Assembly: GCF_000772945.1 (NCBI RefSeq)
Contig: NZ_JPVN01000006.1
Span: 62,001 to 126,000 of the forward strand
DNA: 64,000 bases
Direction: 5' to 3'
Source of the DNA: Ureibacillus manganicus DSM 26584
GTDB lineage: Bacteria > Bacillota > Bacilli > Bacillales_A > Planococcaceae
Of the stretch, positions 26,314 through 34,748 are shown piece by piece (position 1 is the stretch's first letter; the number at the start of each line of letters is the position of its first letter). The position numbers were made by a program, and so were the translations under genes. Below the pieces are notes generated by a model. It was not told the origin of the DNA, made no database searches, and was given only the letters and a program-made list of their open reading frames with translations.

Positions 26314-26727
26314 ATGTGAAGTAATATAGTGAAGCATTTTTTGCTTTCGCTGTTTAATATGTTCTATTTTAAAAGCATTTAATTGAAGAAACTTCTCTTT
26401 AAGTTGTTCCAAAGAGGCAATTTCGCACCTGAATAGTTCATTTTGTTCATGACCAAAGATATATTCTAAGTGGAAAATTTGAAGCATTGCCACTTCTGGA
26501 CTTTCTAAGTTGTATACAAACTTTACATTCCACACGGAAGTATAAGAAATGAATTGATTGATATATTCCGTTACTAGTCGATAGCGCTGTTTATCAATTT
26601 TACTTTCTATGCTCTTATGAATTTTAGCCAATTCTCCATTAATCTCAGCAATAGAACGATAAAAATGACGGACATGTTTAAGTTGAAGCTGCTCTATAGA
26701 CTTCATAACAAATTTTTGTGTATTCAT
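26305..26727 (-). CDS. Uncharacterised helical protein of 140 residues
   Basis: I do not recognise a family. The product is rich in lysine, glutamine and glutamate, with no membrane segment, and is predicted largely helical (LKHVRHFYRSIAEINGELA and similar stretches). The ATG at 26727 has GAAGGGAAG upstream at good distance; the longer frame to 26847 has no site. It lies between the YhhN-like gene and the nitroreductase, all on the minus strand, with its own terminator. Confidence 0.6.
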   Translation of the reverse strand: MNTQKFVMKSIEQLQLKHVRHFYRSIAEINGELAKIHKSIESKIDKQRYRLVTEYINQFISYTSVWNVKFVYNLESPEVAMLQIFHLEYIFGHEQNELFRCEIASLEQLKEKFLQLNAFKIEHIKQRKQKMLHYITSHKN

Positions 26728-26872
26728 AATTATGCTTCCCTTCAATTGCAAGATCCTTCCCTTTATTGTAATCAAAAATCCATTATTCTTTCGGACCATT
26801 TTACAAAATAGTACATTTGAAGGACTCGCTTCAAACTTAGTAAACAAGTTTGAAAAGGTGAAGCAAATTTGT

Positions 26873-27610
26873 TTATTTCCAGTTAAATCCTTTAGTTGCT
26901 AAGAATTCTTTAATGTGGGGTCTACGTTGCTCAACTAAGAAATCTGCCATTTGTTTTGTCCAGTTAGCCATCTTTTGATTTGAGCTACGGCTTGCATAAT
27001 AATCTTCCATAATAGAATCGTATTGATCTAGAATAACATCGTATTTTTCAACATTATAAGAGTTTTCATGGAGAACAGCATCTAATGGAAGTCTTGGTTT
27101 CGTTTCGTTACGTTTTGTAGGAGTTCCAATAGTCATTGCAAATAGTGGGAATACGTATTCTGGCAAGTTAAATAATTCGCTGATTTCTGCTGGGTTATTA
27201 CGTGCACCACCAATATAACAAATTCCATATCCAAGAGACTCGGCTGCTATTACAAAGTTCTGAGCAAAAATAGCAACGTCTGCTGTCCCAACAAGTACGT
27301 TTTCTGCTGAATCTACAACAATATCTACGCCTTGTTTTTTTCCAGCTACTTGAAGACGTTTATAATCTACACAAAATAGAAACGAAGCTCCAGCTGTTGA
27401 GAATTGGAATTCATTTTTTGATAGTTCACCAAGCTTCTTTTTCTTTTCTTCATCTGTTACCCAAATAACACTATATGCTTGTACGAAATGTGAGCTAGCA
27501 GCCATTTGAGCAGTTTTAATAATTTCTGATACAGTTTCTTTTGAAATTTGTTCACCTGTATATTTACGAACAGATGAATGGCTTTGTAAAAGCTTTGTTA
27601 CCTCGTTCAT
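26873..27610 (-). CDS. NfrA-type NADPH-dependent nitro/flavin reductase
   Basis: The 245-residue flavoprotein belongs to the nitroreductase superfamily, NfrA/Frp group. It has the FMN-binding HSSVRKYTGEQI segment near residue 11, AQMAASSHFVQAYSVIWV, and GYGICYIGGARNNP near 136. It would reduce FMN, quinones or nitro compounds with NADPH in the cytoplasm. GGGGAG precedes the ATG. A strong hairpin lies in the 5' leader (27647-27674). Confidence 0.88.
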   Translation of the reverse strand: MNEVTKLLQSHSSVRKYTGEQISKETVSEIIKTAQMAASSHFVQAYSVIWVTDEEKKKKLGELSKNEFQFSTAGASFLFCVDYKRLQVAGKKQGVDIVVDSAENVLVGTADVAIFAQNFVIAAESLGYGICYIGGARNNPAEISELFNLPEYVFPLFAMTIGTPTKRNETKPRLPLDAVLHENSYNVEKYDVILDQYDSIMEDYYASRSSNQKMANWTKQMADFLVEQRRPHIKEFLATKGFNWK

Positions 27611-27646
27611 ATTTTTCTCCCCTTAATTGCTACTTTTAAATGAAAA

Positions 27647-27674
27647 ACCTTAAGGAAACATTGCTCCTTAAGGT
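27647..27674 (-). terminator. Terminator-like hairpin in the leader of the nitroreductase gene
   Basis: On the minus strand ACCTTAAGGA-gcaatgtt-TCCTTAAGGT is a perfect 10-bp stem followed by TTTTTC, about 37 bp before the nitroreductase ATG. No upstream gene on that strand needs a terminator, so it may be an attenuator or an operator. Confidence 0.5.
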
Positions 27675-27787
27675 AATAGTAGTATATTTTACTTTAAATG
27701 ACAAAATAATGTATTAACATTTTGGCCTTCCCATGCATGGATTATTTGATTAAAATTTAAAATTATCAAACTATTTTAAAAATATAG

Positions 27788-27817
27788 TTGACATAGTAAC
27801 TTACTATGATTTATAGT
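27788..27817 (+). promoter_or_regulatory. Promoter of the SAM riboswitch-metY unit
   Basis: TTGACA at 27788-27793 is followed after 17-18 bp by TTATAGT, giving a good sigma-A promoter. Transcription would start about 25 bases before the riboswitch. Confidence 0.7.
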
Positions 27818-27849
27818 TAATTCAACGATGGAACATGAATCAAAATACT

Positions 27850-27955
27850 CTTATCTAGAGAGGCGGAGGGACTAGGCCCTGCGATGCCCAGCAACCGGCG
27901 TGATTTTACGCAAAGGTGCTAATTCCTACAGATTCATCGGGATCTGAAAGATAAG
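27850..27955 (+). ncRNA. SAM-I riboswitch (S-box leader)
   Basis: The closing P1 helix is CTTATC (27850-27855) with GATAAG (27950-27955). Within it lie the conserved S-box segments AGAGAGGCGGAGGGACTAG, GCCCTGCGATGCCCAGCAACC and AAGGTGCTAATTCC, with the P3 and P4 stems recognisable. S-adenosylmethionine binding would favour the terminator just downstream and switch off metY. Confidence 0.96.
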
Positions 27956-27978
27956 GGGAGGAAAAATTGCTCATTTGC

Positions 27979-28008
27979 AACCCTCTTCTTAACGAAGAGG
28001 GTTTTTTG
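27979..28008 (+). terminator. Riboswitch-controlled terminator
   Basis: AACCCTCTTC-ttaac-GAAGAGGGTTTTTT is a perfect stem with a T-run, placed right after the S-box and 100 bp before metY. The T-tail of the terminator lies before the metY leader. Confidence 0.93.
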
Positions 28009-28109
28009 TGGTTAATAACTGCACATTTAGTGAAAGACCGCATAATTTTTTCCATAAGCCTCCTCGAAACTACCGATTATCCATCGAAAACAAATTAGGA
28101 GGAAGAAAC

Positions 28110-29411
28110 ATGTCAGAATTACGTCCGGAAACATTATTATTACACGGTGGTCAAAAACCAGACCCAGTAACAGGAGCAATTGCAGTACCAGTATACCGTA
28201 CAACTGCATATGCTTTTGAAAACACTGAACATGCTCGTTCATTATTCGCATTACAAACACCAGGAAATATTTATTCTCGTATTATGAATCCAACTGTTGA
28301 TGTTTTTGAAAAACGTGTTGCATTACTTGAAGGTGGTACAGCTGCAGTTGCAGTATCATCAGGAATGGCAGCTATCGCATTCTCAATTTTAAATATTGCA
28401 GGAGCTGGCGATGAAATCGTAGCGGCTGGTTCATTATATGGAGGAACATACAATTTATTTGCTAACACATTACCTCGATATGGTATTAAAACAGTATTCG
28501 TTGATGAAAGAGATCCTGAAAACTTCCGTGCTGCAATTACAGATAATACAAAAGCAATCTTTGCTGAAACAATCGGAAATCCAAGCTTAAATGTACTAGA
28601 TATTGAAGCAGTTGCAGCCGTAGCTCATGAAAATGGACTACCTCTTATTCTCGATAACACGTTCCCGTCACCATACGGTTCAAACCCTATTGAATTTGGC
28701 GCTGATGTAGTTATTCATTCAGCAACTAAATGGATTGGTGGACATGGAACAACAATTGGTGGAATTGTAGTAGATGCAGGTAAATTTGACTGGACACAAG
28801 GTCGTTTCCCTGGATTCACTGAGCCAGACGAAACTTACCACGGCTTACGTTATGGAATTGACACTGCTGCTGCAGCATTTGCAACGAAATTCCGAGTTCA
28901 ACTATTACGTGACTTCGGTCCAACATTAAGTGCTGATGCAGCATTTAACTTCTTACAAGGTTTAGAAACGCTTCATTTGCGTTATACAAAACACGGAGAA
29001 AATACATTAAAAGTAGCTGAATACCTGGAGAACCACCCATCTGTGGAGTATGTAAACTATCCAGGAAAAGAAGATTTCCCTACACATGATCTTGCTAAGA
29101 AATATTTGAAAAACGGTTTTGGTTCAATTCTAACATTTGGCATTAAAGGCGGTCGCGAAACGGGCAGTAAAGTAATTGATAATGTTCAATTATTCTCCCA
29201 TGTTGCAAACGTAGGAGATGCAAAATCATTAATTATTCACCCAGCATCAACAACTCACCAACAACTATCTGCTGAAGAATTAAAAGTTGCGGGTGTGAGT
29301 GAAGAACTTATTCGTTTATCTGTTGGTTTAGAATCAGTGGAAGATATTATTGCAGATTTAGACCAAGCGCTGACAAAAGCGGTTGCTTTAGAGAGTGTAA
29401 CAAATGCATAA
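28110..29411 (+). CDS. metY: O-acetylhomoserine sulfhydrylase (aminocarboxypropyltransferase)
   Basis: The 433-residue PLP enzyme of the Cys/Met metabolism family converts O-acetylhomoserine plus sulfide (or methanethiol) to homocysteine (or methionine). Key parts are YSRIMNPTVDVFEKRVALLEGG, the LILDNTFPSPYG segment, and the PLP lysine in SATKWIGGHGTTIGG near residue 208. AGGAGGAAG precedes the ATG at 28110. The SAM-I riboswitch directly upstream supports a methionine role over cysteine synthesis. Confidence 0.94.
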   Translation: MSELRPETLLLHGGQKPDPVTGAIAVPVYRTTAYAFENTEHARSLFALQTPGNIYSRIMNPTVDVFEKRVALLEGGTAAVAVSSGMAAIAFSILNIAGAGDEIVAAGSLYGGTYNLFANTLPRYGIKTVFVDERDPENFRAAITDNTKAIFAETIGNPSLNVLDIEAVAAVAHENGLPLILDNTFPSPYGSNPIEFGADVVIHSATKWIGGHGTTIGGIVVDAGKFDWTQGRFPGFTEPDETYHGLRYGIDTAAAAFATKFRVQLLRDFGPTLSADAAFNFLQGLETLHLRYTKHGENTLKVAEYLENHPSVEYVNYPGKEDFPTHDLAKKYLKNGFGSILTFGIKGGRETGSKVIDNVQLFSHVANVGDAKSLIIHPASTTHQQLSAEELKVAGVSEELIRLSVGLESVEDIIADLDQALTKAVALESVTNA

Positions 29412-29831
29412 AAACTTTGGTTGTTAATAAAATGTTCTCAATAAGTAAATAATAAGCATGTTTCAATCATCATTTCGTTTGGGTAATAGCTTATTACAAA
29501 TTTATTGAAAGCCATTCATTGGGCTACAACTTTTTATCCCAAAAGCTTCTAAATTATAGTTTTCAATAGTGTTCCCCACTTTGAATATAGCTTTAACGCT
29601 TACAGTAGCGGCCAATTCCCCTTGGCTGCTACATTTTTTATTTATACTAGGAGATAGTAAATTGTTCGATGTATGATTAGTGAAGGTTTAGTGACCTTCT
29701 TAGAAAAACAAATGTCCATCTTGGGAAGATTGTTCTTGAGTTCCACAACGTTATAAGATAAAATTTTTATATTGAACTTTTCAAATATTTCGGAAATAAG
29801 ATTCTACATAAAAGATGGAGGCGGAATAATA
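29412..29831. other. Gene-free interval before hom, with one terminator
   Basis: This 420-bp stretch holds no convincing ORF. A strong hairpin (GTAGCGGCCAA/TTGGCTGCTAC, 29605-29632) followed by a T-run lies 190 bp before hom. No T-box or S-box consensus was recognised. The region after 29640 is AT-rich and likely holds the hom promoter. Confidence 0.6.
29605..29641 (+). terminator. Hairpin terminator between metY and hom
   Basis: An 11-bp stem with one G-T pair (GTAGCGGCCAA and TTGGCTGCTAC) has a six-base loop and ends in ATTTTTTA. It is either a distant metY terminator or a leader attenuator of hom. Confidence 0.8.
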
Positions 29832-30818
29832 ATGGCGACTATAAAGGCGGCCATCTTAGGGTTTGGCACAGTAGGTCAAGGAATTTACCATATTTTAAAT
29901 GAAAAACGTGAAGAACTAAAAAGTAAATTAGGTTTAGAATTAGAAGTAGCAAAAATACTAGTACGTGATACTTCAAAAGAACGAGTGCCAGGAACAGCGC
30001 ATTTATTAACAGATAACATTGACGATGTTCTATCAGTTAAAGGGCTACAGGTGGTGTTTGAAGCAATCGTTAACGAAGAACCAGCATTTACATATTTAAA
30101 ACGCGCAGTGGAGCATAGATGCCATGTTGTGACAGCTAATAAGGTGATGTTCGCAAAGCGTGGGCTTGAGTTGCAGGAGCTTGCAAAAAAGAATGGCGTA
30201 TTTGTAGGATATGAAGCAACGACAGCTGGGGCAGTACCAGTTATAAAAACAATGAAAAATATATTACTAGTAAATGATGTAAGCCGTATCCAAGGTATTT
30301 TAAATGGTACATCAAACTATATTTTAACAAAAATGCGTGCAGAAGGATGGTCATTTGATGAGGCATTAGCTGAAGCCCAAAGACTAGGTTATGCTGAAGC
30401 GGATCCTTACAATGATATTTCAGGTCAGGACGCATTTAAGAAACTAATGATTCTTTCAGCATTAGCATTTGGAGAACAACCAAACTGGTCAGATGTAGAA
30501 GTAATAGGGATTGATGGGATTTCCTTAGAACAAGTGAAGGAAGCGATTGATCAAGGCCTTCGTTATCGTCATGTTGCAGAAGTGGAAAAATACCCAGATG
30601 GTACAATTACAGCAAAAGTTGGCCCGATGTTAGTCGATAAAGAACATCCACTGTATCCAATTGATGATGTGTTCAACGCAGTAACAATGGAAACGAATTA
30701 TATTGGTACGCTAACTCTTGTTGGTCCTGGGGCAGGTATGTACCCAACTGCAAGTGTAATGGTAGAAGATTACGCAGAAATAATTGGTAAACGCGCTGGG
30801 TTCGTTGTGTCGATTTAA
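29832..30818 (+). CDS. hom: Homoserine dehydrogenase, short form without ACT domain
   Basis: The 328-residue enzyme reduces aspartate semialdehyde to homoserine, the precursor of O-acetylhomoserine. It has the dinucleotide-binding GFGTVGQGIY (residues 10-19), VVTANKVMFAKRG, the substrate loop GILNGTSNYILTKM near 158 and AEADPYNDISGQDAFKKL with the catalytic lysine. The usual C-terminal ACT regulatory domain is absent (typical long forms exceed 400 residues), so threonine feedback may be missing. The ATG at 29832 follows GATGGAGG. Confidence 0.92.
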   Translation: MATIKAAILGFGTVGQGIYHILNEKREELKSKLGLELEVAKILVRDTSKERVPGTAHLLTDNIDDVLSVKGLQVVFEAIVNEEPAFTYLKRAVEHRCHVVTANKVMFAKRGLELQELAKKNGVFVGYEATTAGAVPVIKTMKNILLVNDVSRIQGILNGTSNYILTKMRAEGWSFDEALAEAQRLGYAEADPYNDISGQDAFKKLMILSALAFGEQPNWSDVEVIGIDGISLEQVKEAIDQGLRYRHVAEVEKYPDGTITAKVGPMLVDKEHPLYPIDDVFNAVTMETNYIGTLTLVGPGAGMYPTASVMVEDYAEIIGKRAGFVVSI

Positions 30819-30858
30819 AAACTTCTTGAAGCGATTTTTTCGTTTCAAGAAGTTTTTG
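30817..30858 (+). terminator. Terminator of hom
   Basis: AAAAACTTCTTGAA pairs with TTCAAGAAGTTTTT across a 13-base loop immediately after the stop codon. Confidence 0.88.
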
Positions 30859-30950
30859 GTTGGTAAGGAATATTGTTCTGTAGGCGGGATTACTTGCAGA
30901 TCTTAATGATGTGGCTCCTGATCTGATCACCCTTATTAATTTCCTAAATT

Positions 30951-31181
30951 CTAATCTTCATCTTTGACATCCGGATCTTCAGGAAGCGGAGTGTTACGCC
31001 AAATTTCGATTTCTTCCTTTATTCGTTCTAATTGTTCGTGATACATGTCAAATTGAGTGCTATTTATGAGAAATTGCTCACCGTCATGAACAGCTTTAAT
31101 GCGGCCTTCATAAATGTAACGTTGTACTTGATCTTCAGGCATGGATAGATCCCTCGCTGTTTCAGCAATAGTTTTATACAT
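30951..31181 (-). CDS. Small helix-turn-helix protein, excisionase-like fold
   Basis: The 76-residue protein reads as a MerR/excisionase-type helix-turn-helix: MYKTIAETARDLSMPEDQV (helix-turn-helix), then YIYEGRIKAVHDGEQFLIN (wing), and an acidic C-terminal helix. Such small proteins bind DNA; the target is unknown and no integrase or phage genes are nearby. A strong AAAGGAGGT supports the ATG at 31181 rather than an upstream start. Confidence 0.72.
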   Translation of the reverse strand: MYKTIAETARDLSMPEDQVQRYIYEGRIKAVHDGEQFLINSTQFDMYHEQLERIKEEIEIWRNTPLPEDPDVKDED

Positions 31182-31317
31182 CAATGAGGACCTCCTTTTT
31201 CGATTATTATAATGGTTTATTTCTTCTATCACTAGCATATATTTAAGAGATTGCTTACTTTATATATTCTTGTTCATGTAGTAGCGCGGAAATAGAAAAA
31301 TTCACTATTTTTAGGGG

Positions 31318-32229
31318 ATGAGTTTGTTGACTTTATTACCATACATTTTAGTACTATTTGCAGCAATGTTATGGGGAACTGTCGGAACAACGCAAACGTT
31401 TTTAGAAGAAGGGGTATCCTCTATTGCGGTAGCAGCTACTCGTTCTCTCGTAGGTGGAGGAATATTATTAATTGCCGCAATCGCAATGCGTAAGGTGAAT
31501 TTTAAAAAGTGGTCGTGGAAATGGACCATTCTTGCAGCATTAACGATTGCACTTTTCCAATGTTTCTTTTTTACATCTGTTCGTTTTACAGGAGTTGCAG
31601 TGGGAACGGTTGTTACAATCGGAAGCTCTCCCGTTTTTTCAGGTATCATTGAATGGATTTTTTGGAAAAGAAAGCCGAGTAAAGTTTGGGGAATTGCAAC
31701 CTTATTAGCTATTGTAGGTTGTATTCTATTATTTGTCTTTAAAGGTGAAGCGACGGTAGATCCAATGGGCATTGGGCTTGCTTTAAGCGCTGGGGTTATG
31801 TTCGCTCTTTATACAAATTGTAGTAAGCAGTTAACTGAAAAAGAAGAAACCCTTCCAGCAGTGGCAATGACTTTTACACTATGCGCGTTGATGTTACTGC
31901 CGTTTTCACAACAAGGTGTAACGTGGGTGCTAGAAGGCGGGAACTTGTTGCCGATGTTATTTATGGCGCTCGCTGCGACGAGCTTAGCATACATCTTCTA
32001 TTTGGCAGGGCTAGAGAAAATCAGCTCATCATCAGCAGTTACTCTATCATTGGCCGAGCCCTTGACCGCTTCCTTACTAGGCGTCTTTTTAGTTGGCGAA
32101 ATCTTGAGCCCAACATCGTGGATCGGTGTAGCCATGCTATTAGGGGGGATTATCGTTTTAACACTAGGAGGAAGGAAAAAGGTTGAGAAAAGTGAAGATC
32201 TTGCAGGTGATTTGAAGGATGTAGGGTGA
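31318..32229 (+). CDS. EamA family DMT transporter
   Basis: The 303-residue protein has ten membrane helices in two EamA repeats, with AAMLWGTVGTTQTFL in the first helix and SLAEPLTASLLGVFLVGE in the ninth, typical of the drug/metabolite exporter family. Relatives export amino acids or other metabolites. The ATG at 31318 abuts its own AGGGGA; TTG at 31324 or 31327 is better spaced and may be the true start. Confidence 0.82.
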   Translation: MSLLTLLPYILVLFAAMLWGTVGTTQTFLEEGVSSIAVAATRSLVGGGILLIAAIAMRKVNFKKWSWKWTILAALTIALFQCFFFTSVRFTGVAVGTVVTIGSSPVFSGIIEWIFWKRKPSKVWGIATLLAIVGCILLFVFKGEATVDPMGIGLALSAGVMFALYTNCSKQLTEKEETLPAVAMTFTLCALMLLPFSQQGVTWVLEGGNLLPMLFMALAATSLAYIFYLAGLEKISSSSAVTLSLAEPLTASLLGVFLVGEILSPTSWIGVAMLLGGIIVLTLGGRKKVEKSEDLAGDLKDVG

Positions 32230-32240
32230 GGTGGGGGGGA

Positions 32241-32272
32241 GACATGCTCTGGTTGGGGCGTGTTTTTTTTTG
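32241..32272 (+). terminator. Terminator of the EamA gene
   Basis: ACATGC pairs with GCGTGT around a G-rich loop and is followed by nine T. Confidence 0.65.
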
Positions 32273-32325
32273 TTGTTGTTTAAGGACTTTGATGGATTAA
32301 GACCGTTTGAGCTGAGAGTTGGTTC

Positions 32326-32944
32326 GGAAAAGGTCATCATAGTGTTGATGAAGACCTTTTGAATCCGAAAATCAATCGGAAAAGGTCATGATAGAGGTGA
32401 TGAAGACCTTTTGAATCCGAAAATCAATTAAAAAAGGTCATCATAGTGTTGATGAAGACCTTTTGAATCCGAAAATCAATCAGAAAAGGTCATCATAGAA
32501 GTGATGACGACCTTTTGAGCCTAAAATTCATTCAGAAAAGGTCATCATAGTGCTGGTGAAGACCTTTTGAATCTAAAAATCAATGAGAAAAGGTCATCAT
32601 AGTGTTAATGAAGACCTTTTGAATCCGAAAATCAATCGGAAAGAGTCATCATAGTGTTAATGACGACCTTTTGAATCGGAAAATCAATGAGAAAAGGTCA
32701 TCATAGTGTTGATGAAGACCTTTTGAATCGGAAAATTAATGAGAAAAGGTCATCATAGAGGTAATGAAGACCTTTTGAATCGGAAAATCAATGAGAAAAG
32801 GTCATCATAGTGTTGATGAAGACCTTTTGAATCGGAAAATCAATGAGAAAAAGTCATCAAAGTGCTGATGAAGACCTTTTGAATCCGAAAATCGATCGGA
32901 ACAGGTCCTCATAGAGATTATGAAGCCTTTTTAAGCTAGATGAT
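32326..32944. repeat. Array of twelve 52-bp palindromic tandem repeats
   Basis: The core AAAAGGTC or a close variant begins at 32328, 32380, 32432, 32484, 32536, 32588, 32640, 32692, 32744, 32796, 32848 and 32900, that is every 52 bp without one indel. Each unit carries an inverted repeat (AAAAGGTCATCAT against ATGAAGACCTTTT, 13 bp with one mismatch) and a linker like GAATCCGAAAATCAAT. Point differences occur between units; the last unit is the most degenerate. The array lies between convergent genes. No unique spacers are present and the period is not a multiple of three. A further related hairpin follows at 32955. Confidence 0.95.
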
Positions 32945-32954
32945 CGCCAAAAAA

Positions 32955-32975
32955 GCCTTCATAAGTAATGAAGGC
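32955..32975. terminator. Hairpin after the 52-bp array
   Basis: GCCTTCAT-aagta-ATGAAGGC is a perfect 8-bp stem. It resembles the array hairpins in theme (TCAT/ATGA and flanking CC/GG) and may be an extra terminator between convergent genes. Confidence 0.5.
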
Positions 32976-33023
32976 CAATTTAGTGAGTTCAATATCAACC
33001 CGTAGCTAAATTAAATTCTAAAA

Positions 33024-33941
33024 TTAAAGATAATATGTCCATTGATTGCAACCAACAATCTTAAAGTTGTCAATTAACACCTTACGTATTCTCCTCTTTG
33101 ATGGAATTACCTGACACCAGTCATAGATAACATTTGTAGTAAGTTTCTCATTTCTAAATAATGTCATAAACTCATTAATATTACGCAAAATGGCAGATGA
33201 AGCAAGCTCTACATAACCACACTTAGTACATTTAATATTATGACCGGTAACAGAGACCGAAAACGATTTACAAATCTCACAAGAAATCCCTTTCCTAACT
33301 TGATCAAACTCATAACTTGGTAAATTAGAATATTTATTTTCCTTAATATTTAAGAGATGTAATGAAACCAACTTTTCCGCAAGCGCTTGATGTTTATTAG
33401 TTAATTTTGATGTTGTGCTAGATTCAAGTTTTTGTAAATAACTCTTAAGTTGAGTAGGTAATAGAAAAGGGCAATTCAGAGGTGCTTGATACAAGGTGAA
33501 TTCGGGGTTAATGAAAACGATTATTCCCTCTACAGGGAGATTAATACCAAGGCTAAAAATTAATTGTTTTAATAGCGTTTCAGATCTACGGAGCTGGTTT
33601 AACGGATTTGTAATTTCAGTTTTAGGGAATTTATATAGTTTGTCTGCCTCGTAAATATGATCGCCTTCATAATTCTTAATTTCATAGAAGAAAATTTTGT
33701 TCGAGGAAATAATGAGAGTATCAATTTGGAAAGTTGTCTTATTGTGCCTCAATAGTAGATCATTCAAAACGAGTAAATCCGTTTCGAGTTTTCCTGTTAG
33801 TGAATCAAACATTATCCCTCCTTCAAATCCCTTTTTAAGATTAAGATAATAACTCTTCTCAGTTTCAGGCAATGCCATTCGTTTATCTAAGTACTCCAAC
33901 ACTAGTAATTCTTCAGGTTTCGACCGTGATTTGTAAAGCAT
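33024..33941 (-). CDS. NERD domain protein with C-terminal zinc ribbon
   Basis: The 305-residue protein has a nuclease-related (NERD) domain: the conserved acidic QIDTLIISSNKIFFYEIKNY pattern (Asp then E-x-K, about residues 97-116) is the restriction-endonuclease-like core. Near residue 221 are CEIC and IKCTKCGYVE, a four-cysteine zinc ribbon. NERD proteins are thought to act on DNA, but the family's role is unclear. GGAGGAATTT precedes the ATG. It is a single gene, convergent with the EamA gene across the repeat array. Confidence 0.82.
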   Translation of the reverse strand: MLYKSRSKPEELLVLEYLDKRMALPETEKSYYLNLKKGFEGGIMFDSLTGKLETDLLVLNDLLLRHNKTTFQIDTLIISSNKIFFYEIKNYEGDHIYEADKLYKFPKTEITNPLNQLRRSETLLKQLIFSLGINLPVEGIIVFINPEFTLYQAPLNCPFLLPTQLKSYLQKLESSTTSKLTNKHQALAEKLVSLHLLNIKENKYSNLPSYEFDQVRKGISCEICKSFSVSVTGHNIKCTKCGYVELASSAILRNINEFMTLFRNEKLTTNVIYDWCQVIPSKRRIRKVLIDNFKIVGCNQWTYYL

Positions 33942-34075
33942 AAATTCCTCCTAATTGACTTTAATTTATATATCCATTCTATCAATTCCCCTCTAGAAAT
34001 TTAATATGACGAGCCAAACTTGTTATTTGGCACGAGCCCTTAGTGTGAAAACTTATTAATGAACATAGTAGCAAA

Positions 34076-34104
34076 GAAAAAAGGGAACAGACTCTCTGCT
34101 CCCC
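34076..34104 (-). terminator. Terminator of the AbrB-like gene
   Basis: On the minus strand GGGAGCAG pairs with CTGTTCCC and is followed by TTTTTTC. Confidence 0.75.
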
Positions 34105-34144
34105 TGAGTATGTATGCCAAAATTTTGACGTCGTCTACTTATGT

Positions 34145-34420
34145 TTACTTTATTAATTCTTCTAATTTTTTATAAAGGACATCCAAGCCTTTTTCGCTTA
34201 GAACTAGTTTCCCATCTAGTAAACTGTGATTCTGGTTGGATACTTCGCCAGTAACAATACAAGTCATGGTAGGTTGGTATTTTTGAAGCACAATCAAGTT
34301 ATCCTGTACAAATAGTTCTACAGGATCTTTTTCATCTATACCAAGATTACGTCTTAGCTCCATTGGAATGACAACACGCCCCAATTCATCCACTTTTCTA
34401 ACAACTCCAGTTGATTTCAT
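34145..34420 (-). CDS. AbrB/Abh-type transition-state regulator
   Basis: The 91-residue protein begins MKSTGVVRKVDELGRVVIP, the swapped-hairpin AbrB DNA-binding domain, followed by ELRRNLGI and a C-terminal dimerisation half with MTCIVTGEVS and GGKLVLS-like (DGKLVLS) segments as in B. subtilis AbrB and Abh. It should bind AT-rich promoters as a tetramer and repress stationary-phase genes. GGAGGTAATCTC precedes the ATG at 34420. Whether it is AbrB itself or a paralogue cannot be decided. Confidence 0.87.
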   Translation of the reverse strand: MKSTGVVRKVDELGRVVIPMELRRNLGIDEKDPVELFVQDNLIVLQKYQPTMTCIVTGEVSNQNHSLLDGKLVLSEKGLDVLYKKLEELIK

Positions 34421-34748
34421 GAGATTACCTCCATCCAAAATTAATAATGTTATAACTTAAACTTAAGTCATTTTTTCTTATTGTTCAATACTTCTGTTTG
34501 ACAAATTATTGAAAATTGGAAGGCCTCTGGAAACTGATCTCGATATCTAAGTACATGTAAATCTCTTTATATCACCCAATAAATAATGTAACATTTAATG
34601 GAAATCGCAATATAAACAGCACCAAAGCAAAATGTATATTTAACTAATAACATCTAAATCTTAAGAAATTCTTCAGAATTACCCTAAGTGAGTTTTAAGA
34701 TTCTATGGTTAATATAAGATTATAAGAAAAAGTAGTGAGGTGAGACGG
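34421..34748. other. Gene-free divergent control region between abrB-like and response regulator genes
   Basis: The 328-bp region is AT-rich and contains no ORF. Before the response regulator gene it has the palindrome TCTTAAGA (34659-34666), then ATTCTTCAGAATT and TTTTAAGATTC, possible autoregulatory sites of an OmpR-type regulator. TTGAAC and TATAAC boxes for the abrB-like gene are suggestive only. Confidence 0.35.

Noticed and set aside
29640-29831. T-box or second S-box before hom
   Set aside because: No T-box sequence or specifier arrangement and no S-box conserved stretches could be found.
31311-31772. 153-residue ORF antisense to the EamA transporter
   Set aside because: The transporter frame on the plus strand explains the region; the antisense frame has no family features.
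32221-32262. G-quadruplex in the G-rich stretch after the EamA gene
   Set aside because: The G-tracts are uneven and the DNA is better explained by the end of the gene plus a terminator with a G-rich loop.
32326-32944. CRISPR array
   Set aside because: Units are contiguous with conserved linkers, no unique spacers exist, and no cas genes are nearby.
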